A stretch of 64,000 nt of DNA from JANJWP01 sp964540725 (lineage in GTDB: Bacteria; Patescibacteriota; Gracilibacteria; BD1-5; UBA2023): contig CAZINU010000005.1 in the NCBI GenBank assembly GCA_964540725.1, positions 9,007 to 73,006 of the forward strand. Direction: 5' to 3'. The notes beneath the pieces were generated by a model that saw only the letters and a list, made by a program, of their open reading frames with translations, did not search any database and had not been told where the DNA came from. The position numbers and the translations under genes are program-made. Positions 37,535 to 45,928 of the stretch are shown piece by piece. Within the stretch, counting starts at the first letter, position 1. Every line of letters starts with the position of its first letter.

Positions 37535-37609
37535 GGCGCTATCGTCTAGTGGTTAGGACAGCGGGTTTTCAGTCCGTCAGCCGGGGTTCGATTCCCCGTA
37601 GCGCTACCA
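37535..37609 (+). tRNA. tRNA-Glu (UUC)
   Basis: The acceptor GGCGCTA pairs with TAGCGCT (closing G-U); CCA is encoded. The loop TTTTCAG gives anticodon UUC at 37568-37570. It marks the left edge of the accessory island. Confidence 0.93.
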
Positions 37610-37622
37610 ATTTGATACAGAA

Positions 37623-37655
37623 AAACCCGCCGGGGCATCCCGGTGGGTTTTTTGT
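37623..37655 (+). terminator. terminator of the tRNA cluster
   Basis: AACCCGCCGGG and CCCGGTGGGTT pair around GCAT, followed by TTTTG. It lies about 13 nt after tRNA-Glu. Confidence 0.85.
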
Positions 37656-37726
37656 AGCAAGCTTCGTGGATGAAGGGGAATCGAAACCGCAGCCTTCCGC
37701 TTCGTCCGCGACAGCGGCGATGCGGT

Positions 37727-37750
37727 AAAAAGCCACTGACGTGGCTTTTT
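37727..37750. terminator. bidirectional terminator hairpin
   Basis: A perfect 10-bp stem AAAAAGCCAC / GTGGCTTTTT with loop TGAC. It probably ends the minus-strand operon at 37829-38696. The rest of 37656-37828 shows no gene. Confidence 0.75.
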
Positions 37751-37828
37751 AGGCAAGGGGTTTTCCGAAGCGAGCGGTCCGATCCGGCTTGCCGGGCGGC
37801 GCGACACTGAGGAAAAAGACTCCCCGTT

Positions 37829-38116
37829 TTATGGAATCGTCACGGAATCAACGGTTCAGTCGATTTTATGCCATTCTATCGTCACGCTGGATTCGTTGAT
37901 TTTGAAAGCAAGGAAATACTCCTTTCCTTCTTCGATATCAATTTGGCGAACCCAATCGTGGGCATCAACTTTTTGGTAAGAACCTTTAGGGGCGTTTTCC
38001 AAGACTCGTACGCACATTTCCTTGGGAATTATCAAAGTCGGCAAATAATTCTCGATACCGTCGTTTCTAATGATTTGGGCAGTTAATTCTGATATTTGGG
38101 CTAAATCGACGTTCAT
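37829..38116 (-). CDS. small acidic hypothetical protein in the island
   Basis: A 95-aa soluble protein (MNVDLAQISELTAQ…), with one UGA (after HKID) read as Gly and a stop at TAA. Mixed alpha/beta, acidic, no recognised motif; size and charge are like those of immunity proteins, but this is only an impression. It starts 10 nt after the 38127-38696 gene, so the two form an operon. Codon use is AT-richer than in core genes. Confidence 0.6.
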
Positions 38117-38126
38117 GGGATATGGA

Positions 38127-38696
38127 TTATGCGATTATTACGATTCTTGCCATCTTGCACAGAGGATACGCTCCCATGAAGCCCGTCAACGCCTTCGCCA
38201 TAACGTCTGCCGAGCTTCAGTATAAATATATGGCCGTCTCTTTCGGTCATTGCCAATATCTATGAATAATCCCGTCCTGCCCCGCAAGCCTTTCGAATTC
38301 GCTCAAAACGAAATTCGAATCGCACGTTTCGTACGTTTCACGTGGCAAATCCGTTCCGTTGAGATAGATGGCCAATCATTCCATAGTGCCGAATTCGTAT
38401 TCTTCGCCCGTGGATTCGACGATGACTTTTGATCATTTGGGCGCATGGAGCTCTGAGACTATATGCAATAACTTAGGAACGAATTTGGCCACCTCCGTTT
38501 CGGGTTCCAATTCAACTTCGATATCGCAACTCAGCATTTCGCCTTCCTCGCTTACGAGCGTCCCCCCTCCGGATATTTCCCCATATCCCGAATCCTTTAA
38601 TAATTCCTCGATTGGGCGTTCGTATTTTCGATACCGATCTTCCGGACGGATTCGGTCCTTGATATGCACGACGACGTATTTCGAATTCGATACCAT
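38127..38696 (-). CDS. island protein with four UGA-Gly codons
   Basis: A 189-aa protein spanning four UGAs (APK-G-SKV, TME-G-LAI, YWQ-G-PKE, YLY-G-SSA) and ending at TAA. The standard code sees only the first 87 residues. The N-terminal half has VVVHIKDRIRP and then GYGEISGGGTLVSEEGEMLSCDIEVEL. A Gly-rich turn followed by GE-x(4)-CDI recurs, from memory, in small two-strand proteins near toxin genes, but I cannot name the family. First gene of a two-gene operon, divergent from 38788-39171. Confidence 0.65.
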
Positions 38697-38787
38697 GCTC
38701 CTAACGGATTGAGGAAGTGAATGTTTCGAAAATTATATGGAAAAAGGTACAATGGTCGAAGCATAAAAAAACCATAATTCAGTCCAT

Positions 38788-39171
38788 ATGCTCAGCGCAT
38801 CTAATAAAAAGGCAATCCTTTGGGATTTGCATGCCGACATTGCGAATACTGCGGAATTCACAGTGGATATACTGAAGACTGGAAAATTTATATCGTCCAT
38901 AGCTTACCCCCCGAACACGATTGTTTCCGATTCCGAAGAAAAGGCCATTAAGGAAATGATGTTGATTCCGGGAATTGATTCTGCTCTCAGGAAAGTCATT
39001 ATGGAAGCCACTTCCGTTCCGATTTTCAATCTCCTCTCCAAGATTGATGGGGTAGCAGATTCTTCGGTAGAAGGTTGGACGGGCGTTTCGCTCGTCGATG
39101 GTATGGTGGAGGGTGGGGAATTCCTTCATGACGAATTCTTCTCTACGTATTGGAATTCAAAATCCGCCTAA
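38788..39171 (+). CDS. hypothetical island protein
   Basis: A 127-aa soluble protein without UGA codons, stop TAA. Sequence MLSASNKKAILWDLHADIAN… then a helical middle and an acidic Trp-containing end. No family recognised. It lies in the first cassette between tRNA-Glu and the 39246 repeat, in the opposite direction to its neighbours. Clearly AT-rich. Confidence 0.6.
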   Translation: MLSASNKKAILWDLHADIANTAEFTVDILKTGKFISSIAYPPNTIVSDSEEKAIKEMMLIPGIDSALRKVIMEATSVPIFNLLSKIDGVADSSVEGWTGVSLVDGMVEGGEFLHDEFFSTYWNSKSA

Positions 39172-39245
39172 TCTCAATCGATAAATGGGCGATTGTTCTC
39201 GTATCGCTCCAAATTGAAAACACTCGATTCATCAACCCCTCAGCG

Positions 39246-39272
39246 CTACCAGATAAGTCAAATTAACTAAAA
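39246..39272. repeat. cassette-boundary repeat, copy 1
   Basis: CTACCAGATAAGTCAA, then A or T, then TTAACTAAAA; 26 of 27 bases equal 42489-42515. It overlaps a tRNA-Glu-like 3' tail (AGCGCTACCA at 39242-39251) and runs into a terminator. Confidence 0.8.
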
Positions 39273-39312
39273 GGCTTGTATCCTTTATGGAACAAGCCTT
39301 TTAGTTTTCTTT
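39265..39312. terminator. strong bidirectional terminator at a cassette boundary
   Basis: A 15-bp perfect stem (AACTAAAAGGCTTGT and its complement) around a 12-nt loop, flanked by T-rich sequence. Confidence 0.85.
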
Positions 39313-39321
39313 CATACCCCT

Positions 39322-39729
39322 TTAGCGCCCCTTTCCGATTCATAGTATCGAGAGAATTTTTGCTTTCGCGCCAATCTTTTTAATTACCTCTTCTTGTTTT
39401 GCCGAATTCGGATTTTCCAATCCGTCATCTAGGAGTTCTCGGTACGCTTCTTCGATCCAATTCATCCTGTATGCCAAATCGTAGTCGATTTTTTCGGGTC
39501 TGCTCGATAGATATGCGACGTACTCTTCGATTTGCGATCGAAACAAATCCCGGAATCGCGATTCGTCGGTCTCCGTATCTTGCCGATCGAAATACGTCTT
39601 CCACCATTTTTCAATGAGACGGTCGAGTCCGCCGTTTTCAAACCTGGCGAGATATTTGGAAAGTGCCGCATCGATTTGGGCTTTCTGTTCCGAGAAGAGC
39701 GAAGGAGTTTGGGGCGTCATGGCGTGCAT
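39322..39729 (-). CDS. hypothetical helical protein downstream of the 39749-40840 gene
   Basis: A 135-aa acidic helical protein (…ALSKYLARFENGGLDRLIEKWW…), one UGA near the end (ILSIL-G-IGKGR) before TAA. It starts 19 nt after the larger 39749-40840 gene and is probably co-transcribed. A small acidic partner next to a larger basic/helical protein fits an effector-immunity pair, but there is no motif to confirm it. Confidence 0.6.
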
Positions 39730-39748
39730 GGTAAGAAAGAATCTGTTT

Positions 39749-40840
39749 TTAGCGTTCTATCGGTTGCCAGAGATCCGGTCTGAGCCTACTTGCGGCGGTT
39801 TCAACGTTCGTGAATGCGGCTTGAAGGGGGATGAGCGCCGCCCGGCTTCCTCATGGTAGATTTGCGCGGGCTTCCAGTTGGTTTACGAGCGGTATGATAT
39901 TTTTCCTGAGTCGCATGATTTCATTGTAGAAATCTTCAACCTGCTCTTTTGGCATACGCGCCCTTTCCCGTAGGACGAATTCTGATAAGTTTTCCATCGA
40001 ACGACTGAATTCGATAGTTTGCGTAGGATTGGATGCTAACTCGCTCACTTTGAAATTCTTATTCAGATTTTCAAAATACGTAAGGTATTCTTTTGGGGTG
40101 TGCGGTTTGTCGAATCACCAGCGGACATAGCCCTCCGCCTGTTCCGCTCATTGTCGGGCATCTGCCGCGGCGGTCATGCCTTTATCCATCCGTTCCGTCA
40201 TTGAGTTCTTTACGGCATGCCGAACGCTTTCTTTTCCCATTGTTTTCCCAATGCTCCCGATCACTCCGAACCCGAGCGCTCATACCGCTTTTCCGGTTCC
40301 GTACGGTTCGAGCGACGCGAGGTCTTGGAAGTTTTTCAGAAGCTCTTTTCCTGCTGCCAAAACGAATTCCTTTACTTTCTCAATCGACGAAAATGCCGAA
40401 AGGAGCGCCTCCGCCACCTTGTCGATGCCGATTTTCAGGAGCGCCTCGACCGTCTCGATATTGTCGCCCACGAGCCCGTCGGCGAGTCCGAGTTTGAATT
40501 TCCCCAGTCCATTTGCGGAATCCTTGTTTTCCGTTATCCCGAGCTTCGCGTAGAGTTCGCGTTTGAACGAGGCGACTTTTTCCGACGCGGTTTCGTTTCC
40601 TTCGGGGCGGCTCTCGGGCGTTCGCGACGGAAACCTCATTCAAGAATGCCTGGCACGGAGTTCCCCGAATTCGCGTACTTGTTTCCAGTGGAGCGCTTCC
40701 GCACGGAAACGCGTTCCCATATCAGTGGATCCGAGGAATTGCCCGGAAATGGCGTCGATCGATGAAAATGACGCTTCCGGCCGGACGGCGCGTTCTTTAG
40801 TTTCGGGTCTTTCGAGGATGGCGGCGGTTTCCGCTCCCAT
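39749..40840 (-). CDS. large helical island protein with five UGA-Gly codons
   Basis: A 363-aa protein continuous across five UGAs (ARHS-G-MRF, GKAV-G-ALG, DARQ-G-AEQ, VRW-G-FDK, ANLP-G-GSR) and ending at TAA. The standard code breaks it into three pieces. The promoter at 40865-40893 sets ATG 40840 as the likely start. The middle (FQDLASLEPYGTGKAV, then GALGFGVIGSIGKT) is a helix followed by a glycine-rich hydrophobic stretch. The same layout occurs in the 43047-44878 protein (FKKLPGDEQMEGAMKLV, then GGILVPLGIGAKT), so the two may be distant relatives. Function unknown; toxin-like by context only. Confidence 0.6.
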
Positions 40841-40864
40841 GGGATTCGGTTCGGTTACGGCCCC

Positions 40865-40893
40865 ATTCTGCCACATCCTCAATCCTCCCGCAA
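40865..40893 (-). promoter_or_regulatory. shared island promoter element, copy 1
   Basis: Minus strand: TTGCGG at 40893-40888, 17-nt spacer, CAGAAT at 40870-40865. About 50 nt of surrounding sequence resembles the region around 45049-45077. Confidence 0.6.
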
Positions 40894-41005
40894 ATATCGG
40901 CTACGAATCCAAAAGTTCCGCGATTTGCCGAATCGCTTGGCGCAATCCAAAGATGTCCGAAAGTCGATTGGTTAATCAAGTATCGCTACCAAAATAGAAT
41001 TTGTC

Positions 41006-41051
41006 AAGAAATCCCTCCATAGCTACCGAAAGCGTACGGAGGGATTTCTTT
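41006..41051. terminator. bidirectional terminator at a cassette boundary
   Basis: AAGAAATCCCTCC and GGAGGGATTTCTT form a 13-bp stem, 14 nt after a tRNA-tail-like TATCGCTACCA (40981-40991). Apart from this and the promoter, the gap 40841-41198 shows no gene. Confidence 0.85.
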
Positions 41052-41198
41052 GTCTTCGTCGATTCTCAAAAATTTGCAAGGTTCAATTTTTCGCTCAACC
41101 AGCTTTTCGTTTTGCGAATTTGACGGAAACAGAATATTTCTTAGCGATACGAAACCGAATCCGTATAATCCGTCCAATAACCGTATCGGGATAGTCCT

Positions 41199-41834
41199 AT
41201 GGCAACAAAAGGGTTCCTATTCCTCTCTGGAGGCGGCGATAAGGAACAAACGGTCGATATTGATCAGAGATTCTTCTCGCTCCTGCCGGTGAACGCGAAA
41301 ATCCTGTATGTCCAAGCGGCGATGCCGGAGGATTCCTTTCTGGATTGTGAAACGTGGTTTCGCGGTCTTTTAGGTTTTCACGATAGGGGAGACATATCAT
41401 TTTCGACCGTTTCCCAATCGGGCGCGTTACCGAGTTTCGCCACATTCGATGCCATTTACATCTGAGGCGGCAATACGTACGAACTCTTGGCGTTCTTTGA
41501 TTCCAACGGCGCCAGACGCCGTTTTCGCGAATATCTCGAAAACGGCGGAACCGTATATGGCGGAAGCGCAGGGGCCATCGTTATGTGAAGAAGCGTCGCG
41601 ACTGTGGGAGAAGAGAACGAGACGGGTACGGAAAACCACGAAGGTTTCGACTTTGTCGCGGGATTTTCGATCCGTTGTCATTTTACGGAATCCGAAACCC
41701 CACTGTTGCGGAGTCTTCCGGACAAAGTCGGAACCGACATTATGATGCTTCCTGAAGAATCGGGATTAATAGTCCGCGGGGACGAAATTGAATCCTTCGG
41801 TGAAGTATTTGTTTTTCGTAGAGACGGAACATAG
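41199..41834 (+). CDS. peptidase S51 (dipeptidase E-like) family protein
   Basis: A 211-aa protein split by two UGAs under the standard code. Read as Gly they restore family motifs: DAIYI-G-GGNTYELL (41463-41465) and GGSAGAIVM-G-RS (41586-41588). The nucleophile is Ser123 in GGSAGA, the S51 catalytic elbow; the GGNTY loop is the family's second hallmark. Length is normal for PepE-type peptidases, which cleave Asp-X dipeptides. Stop TAG. It lies in the third cassette of the island and is the clearest evidence there for UGA = Gly. Confidence 0.9.
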
Positions 41835-41960
41835 GAGTTTTCAGAAAATTTGCACCTGGAGGATTTCGGGATGCTTTTTCGGCCGGGCGGTCCGTGGGTA
41901 AAAAATCGTTTGCGAATCCGCACAAACGCATATCATAGGATCAATCTAACCGTCGTCACT

Positions 41961-42101
41961 ATGGAAAAGACCTTTTCGCTTCAAGAAGCGATCGCGCATA
42001 CCGACAAAACCATTGCCGAAGCTGGAAAACGGCTCGAACAACGGGCTAAGGACTACGTAATTTCCAGTAAGCGTTATGAAAACGGTACGGTTTCGAAGTA
42101 G
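41961..42101 (+). CDS. short antitoxin-like protein
   Basis: A 46-aa charged helical peptide (MEKTFSLQEAIAHTDKTIAEAGKRL…) ending TAG. It overlaps the start of the next gene by 26 nt in another frame, a coupling typical of antitoxin-toxin pairs. It is too short for a DNA-binding domain and may be a truncated antitoxin. The call rests on context. Confidence 0.4.
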   Translation: MEKTFSLQEAIAHTDKTIAEAGKRLEQRAKDYVISSKRYENGTVSK

Positions 42102-42393
42102 CGCCGTCGCGGGAGTCGACGCTTACATCCACGGGTACGCGGATTATTTCTTCGACCTGTTCACGAATACGGGAATTTTCAGCGAAGCGACCATTCGGGA
42201 AAATTACGTCCGGGAAGCGAGAGGCCGCCGTGACGACCTATTCGAAAAAATCGTTGAGAGGCTCTCTAGTGCGTCCGTTCTCGGTCGAACCCCGTCCGAT
42301 ACGCTCCTGTTCGCTTGGAAATCGAAAACGGTATACCTTGCATGGACGGACGAATGATCCGATCGGATTGTGACGGACATTCAGATTCGGTAG
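42076..42393 (+). CDS. RelE/ParE-like toxin candidate
   Basis: A 105-aa protein with one UGA (WTDE-G-SDRIV) and stop TAG. The C-terminal strand pattern LLFAWKSKTVYLAWTDEGSDRIVTDIQIR resembles the last strands of RelE/ParE-type toxins, where a basic residue and an R-x-V/I-x-x-I end are common. It overlaps the small upstream gene. Moderate confidence that it is a real gene, low confidence in the family. Confidence 0.5.
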
Positions 42394-42488
42394 ATTATAC
42401 CATCTCCAGAGCCAACTTTACGTCCGTAACATCGCAAAAAGTGAGGCTCTTGTAATAGGTGAAAAGTTCTAACTTCCACCCAATTGGT

Positions 42489-42515
42489 CTACCAGATAAG
42501 TCAATTTAACTAAAA
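42489..42515. repeat. cassette-boundary repeat, copy 2
   Basis: Partner of 39246-39272 (26 of 27 bases). It is again followed at once by a strong terminator. Confidence 0.8.
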
Positions 42516-42546
42516 AACCTCGTTTCCGAAGAAACGAGGTTTTTAG
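42510..42546. terminator. bidirectional terminator at a cassette boundary
   Basis: CTAAAAACCTCGTTTC pairs with its complement around a CGA loop (one bulged A). It closes both the plus-strand toxin-like unit and the minus-strand 42997-42587 gene. Confidence 0.85.
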
Positions 42547-42586
42547 TCCGTTTATTCGAGAATGCGGTAAACGCCCGTTCGAAGGG

Positions 42587-42997
42587 CTATCGCCCTACTA
42601 TCTGAAGAACCCTTTTCCTGGTGCCCGTTATCATATCGTCGCAACCACTTGGCTCCGATTCCTTTCATGCGGCGACGATCAATTCTTTGTAAACCTGGTA
42701 AATTCCTTTTTTTTCATGAATGGACCGTTTTCTTTCCGGCCAAGGAACGTCCGTTTGGTTTCTGACTTCTTCATTCCCTTGCCGGAATAATTCAATATAC
42801 CGACCCACCCATTGTTCAGCATTCTGTACGTAAAAATCGAATGAAACCGGTTTTTTTCATTCTTTCCGAAATCGCTCGGAATGAGAATCGAAGAACGTCT
42901 TGAGCGATTCTTCCGATAGGAGGGAATGGAAATTCGATTCCACTCGGAGAATCCAAGTTTCGATTTCATTCAACAGTCGTCATTCTGGCGATGACAT
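42587..42997 (-). CDS. hypothetical partner protein with three UGA-Gly codons
   Basis: A 136-aa acidic protein seen only in code 25 (UGAs after MSSPE, RFRKE and LIVAA; stop TAG). The body is helical with Trp-rich patches (ETWILRVESNFHSLL; NAEQWVGRYIELF). It starts 50 nt after the 43047-44878 gene, so the two are likely one operon, giving a large protein with a small acidic partner. No motif identifies it. A different frame over the same DNA (42679-42969) is open in the standard code but is judged spurious. Confidence 0.6.
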
Positions 42998-43046
42998 TGA
43001 AGAATATACCATTGGGTCAGTCATGTCGCTATTGGTAATAAAACGA

Positions 43047-44878
43047 TTAACGGGAAGCTTTCAGTCTATCCAGTACGTTCCTTCCTGTGTATTGCTCGTA
43101 TAGTCGACTTTCCTGGTCTAACGTCGTTCGTAAACGGAAGAATTCGTCAATTACGTCCGCTTCGAGACCCGCACCTTCCATCTTTTTGGTAAATTCTCAC
43201 AATTTCTCGCATATGCTCAGGATATGCATTTTGTAAGCCTTCGCTATTTCTGGATTCATGAAAATTACCGTTCGGTTTTCGTGGATAATGTCGACGGCGA
43301 TTTCCAATCAATTATTCAATGCCGCTACGTTTTCTATCGTTGCTTTTAAGTCTTTGAGTCATAAGACCAGCGAAAACAGTCTCTCTTTTCATTCATTCAG
43401 TTTTTGTTCCAATCGAATCAAATCGGGATTTCTTCATTCTGCATGAGTGACGATTTGATCACGAGTCATTCAAAGTTCCCCTTCCAATTTTTTCAATATC
43501 TCGGCATCTTCGGTTCATTCGAGAATGCGTCATTGAGTAGTATGCGTTCCTTCTGTTTTCTCGAGACGTTCTATGATCTTTTTTCCTTCCGATATGAGTT
43601 CCCGTCGAATAAAAGCCGTTTCGGCATTATCGGTGCGATACTCTCGGAGTTTAGTTTTAAGATTCGGAAGATAAAAATTTTCCCGAATATATTCTTGCAG
43701 GTTACTTCCTTTGCTCCGTGCATATTCCGCGAGTGAAGTCGGATTTCCAGCCAACCCATTCCGCACAATCGCTTCCCGCTCAGCATTGCTGAACCCTGCC
43801 GCCTCCAATACCCTTGCTTTCGCGAGGAGCTCTGATGGAAGCGTTTCGTACACCCCGTGTTCCCCGGTGTTGTGGGCTTTTAAAAGGGCTTCGCGTTGGG
43901 AATCGGGAAGTTTCCGACCAAGTACTTCTTCGGTCTTCGCCAACCGTTCGGCATCTCCGAGCGCGGCGTTCGCGTAGACCGTCTCGCGGGAGATTCCGGA
44001 GCGCGCTTCGGATTTCGCGATCTTTTCGGCCAATGCGGCTTCTTTTGCCAATTTGGCTGCGGATTCCGCCGTTTTTCCTCCCGCGCCCATTTCCCCGGCG
44101 TAGCGGACGGTGGTACCGGCGACGATTCCGGTTCCCGCAACGGCGGTTTCGACGGTTCCCCCGGCGACCATCGCGGCGCCGACCACGGCGGCCCTTCGCC
44201 CATCTTTTTCAAGCCGGCCTTCGCGGTGGCCATGCCGCCTTCCGCGACCGATTTCGCGGCTTTGACCGTTTTCGCCCCAATTCCGAGGGGAACGAGGATT
44301 CATCCGACGAGCTTCATCGCCCCCTCCATTTGTTCGTCACCCGGAAGTTTTTTGAATTCCTCCAAGGCCGCGGGGAGCGCCTTGAGGAGTTTTTCGGCGT
44401 TTTCGAGAGTAAGGCTCGAAAGGATCGTTCGGAGGTCTTCCGCGACGACCGCGCGGACTTTTGGATTTGGGACGGTCGCGAGCGTGGCGATGGCTCTCAT
44501 GGAAATCTCAGCGATTCCCGCCACCCCTTCGTACGCGCCTTCGGCGGCGCCCACGGTCGTTCGGACGGCGTAACGGTAGACGTCGATATCCTTTCCTCCG
44601 GTCGTATGGAGCACGGCGTCGGCCCAGCCGACGTCCTTCAGTTTGCTTCCGGAAGCCTTGGCCAGACGTTCGGAAACGGTCCGGAGCTGCGCGAGTTCGG
44701 ATTCGGAAAGGTTTTTTCCGACGAAATCGCGCTCCATTTCGGCGAGAACCTGCGCGGCTTCTTGCGCGGCGGACGACGCGACGCGCTCGTACGAAGATTT
44801 CCCGGTTTCGTACGCCCCGGTCTTTTCGCCGATCCAATCGCCGATTCTGGCGACCATGCCGGTATCGGCCTTTTTCAT
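43047..44878 (-). CDS. large toxin-like helical protein, frameshifted, nine UGA-Gly codons
   Basis: About 610 aa if one G is restored in the GGG run at 44192-44194, where the frame jumps from KKMGEG to AAVVGAAM. GGAG lies 8 nt before the ATG at 44878, though the same frame is open for 70 more codons upstream. The middle carries glycine/alanine-rich helices. The part EVLGRKLPDSQREALLKAH, then ELLAKARVLEAAGFSNAER, resembles a pattern I recall from secreted polymorphic-toxin-type proteins. Eight of the nine UGAs sit in the last 160 residues, a coiled region ending at TAA. Function unconfirmed; the frameshift may be a sequencing error or real decay. Confidence 0.55.
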
Positions 44879-45048
44879 TTCGTTTATCTCCTTCAGCCGG
44901 TTTTCGATTTGCGTGGCTCGGGAATGGTAGCGTCAAAGCAAAAAACGCCGTTCGGCTTCCGGATTCGTTTGCGGGCGGAGCGGGGATTCTTTTTCCCTAT
45001 ATGCGAGAGCTTCCGGGGACAAGGGTTTCGAAAGGTGATGTCCGTTCC

Positions 45049-45077
45049 ATTGTGCCACACTCTCGATTATTCGGCAA
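45049..45077 (-). promoter_or_regulatory. shared island promoter element, copy 2
   Basis: Minus strand: TTGCCG at 45077-45072, 17-nt spacer, CACAAT at 45054-45049, with GATTC-x-T-x-G-x-CGATA-x-TTGC in common with copy 1. The gap 44879-45211 holds this, a possible N-terminal extension and the next terminator. Confidence 0.55.
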
Positions 45078-45165
45078 GTATCGTCCATGAATCCGAAAGC
45101 CCCGTGATTTCCCGTGCGGAAAATCGGTCTCTTTTTTCGTTATAAGAATGAAGATCGCCCAGGAT

Positions 45166-45192
45166 AAAAAAAAATCCCGGTCGAAACCGGGA
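45166..45192 (-). terminator. intrinsic terminator after the 45212-45433 gene
   Basis: TCCCGGT, CGAA-type loop, ACCGGGA, with nine T on the minus strand. Confidence 0.8.
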
Positions 45193-45211
45193 ATTGCAGT
45201 GCTCGTCTCGG

Positions 45212-45433
45212 CTAATTCCAGCCATTGACGAAGCTTTTCGCCCCTTGGAGATCTCCAGCCGCCATGGCGGCGACTGCCCCCATGCGAAAGAGGGGATGGT
45301 TGACGATATCCTCCGTTTCCTCGCTTTTCGTAACGTCGGAGAGAAAGCTCGCCAGCCCTTCTTGGATATCCCCTCGGTCGAAGTAGGCGTTTGCCCTTTG
45401 TTTGCACCAGTTCAAATGCGCTTGTCGCGACAT
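45212..45433 (-). CDS. small conserved-looking protein of phage/accessory type
   Basis: A 73-aa protein with GGAGG five bases before ATG and stop TAG. The pattern MSRQAHLNWCKQRANAYFDRGD… then a helical HP-LFRMG-AVAAMAAGD and a final G-x-N recalls a widespread short protein family of phages and islands that I cannot name. It is a single-gene unit with its own terminator. Role unknown. Confidence 0.65.
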   Translation of the reverse strand: MSRQAHLNWCKQRANAYFDRGDIQEGLASFLSDVTKSEETEDIVNHPLFRMGAVAAMAAGDLQGAKSFVNGWN

Positions 45434-45471
45434 GATTTCCTCCAGTACACTCGATGGTAATTTCCTTATAA

Positions 45472-45814
45472 TTACATATTACGATATGTCAAACGCAATA
45501 TGGCAAGCGTCTCTTTGCTCGAGGGGGGCACGATATCGGATAGTCGGATCCGGTCTTCCGGACCGCAATCACCCTCTCGGTTTCCCACTTTGATTTTTTT
45601 CCCAGAGGGCAGCGGCCTTCGGAAAGAAATAGATGCAACCCGGGGTGGGCGAATATTCGAAGAGTTTCCCGCGTTTGGCGACGTCGAGGCACCATTCGTT
45701 GTAATCGGTTTCCTTGGAGGGTGAGTCTCGTTTTGGAAAGGTTGGAATTTTGGTTCATGCGGCGGAATTTCCGGGAAATACGGGGCGGAGCGTACTCGAA
45801 CCTTCGAAATCCAA
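45472..45814 (-). pseudogene. possible frameshifted small gene
   Basis: Two frames with coding-like codon use meet at a seven-A run (45594-45600): one gives KETDYNEWCLDVAKRGKLFEY…, the other continues IKVGNREGDCGPEDRIRLSD… to TAA at 45472. Removing one A fuses them into about 110 aa with one UGA. The start is unclear (TTG 45814 is possible). It may be a decayed gene, a slippage site or a homopolymer error. Confidence 0.35.
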
Positions 45815-45883
45815 GCCCCGCCGCCCATTTTTCGGCGATTCGACTTTTCGCCGTTTCGGGGTTGGGGGCGGAACGGGAGTATG

Positions 45884-45909
45884 AAAAGCCCCCCGGTTCC
45901 GGGGGGCTT
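45884..45909 (-). terminator. intrinsic terminator after the 45929-46516 gene
   Basis: AAGCCCCCCGG and CCGGGGGGCTT form a stem, with TTTTCAT on the minus strand. Confidence 0.8.
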
Positions 45910-45928
45910 CGCGTCGGCGTTCGGACGG

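Noticed and set aside
40797..40979. 60-codon minus-strand frame over the shared promoter element
   Set aside because: It covers a predicted promoter and runs out of frame with the long gene; the similarity to the 45 kb copy is better explained as a regulatory element, though a leader peptide is not fully excluded.
42679..42969. 96-codon minus-strand frame that is open in the standard code
   Set aside because: Another frame over the same DNA gives a continuous 136-aa code-25 protein with better codon use and a proper stop; the 96-codon frame is Lys/Ser/Arg noise.
45500..45724. Plus-strand 74-codon frame in the island's right part
   Set aside because: Codon use fits the minus strand better over the same bases, and there is no ribosome site; left unannotated.
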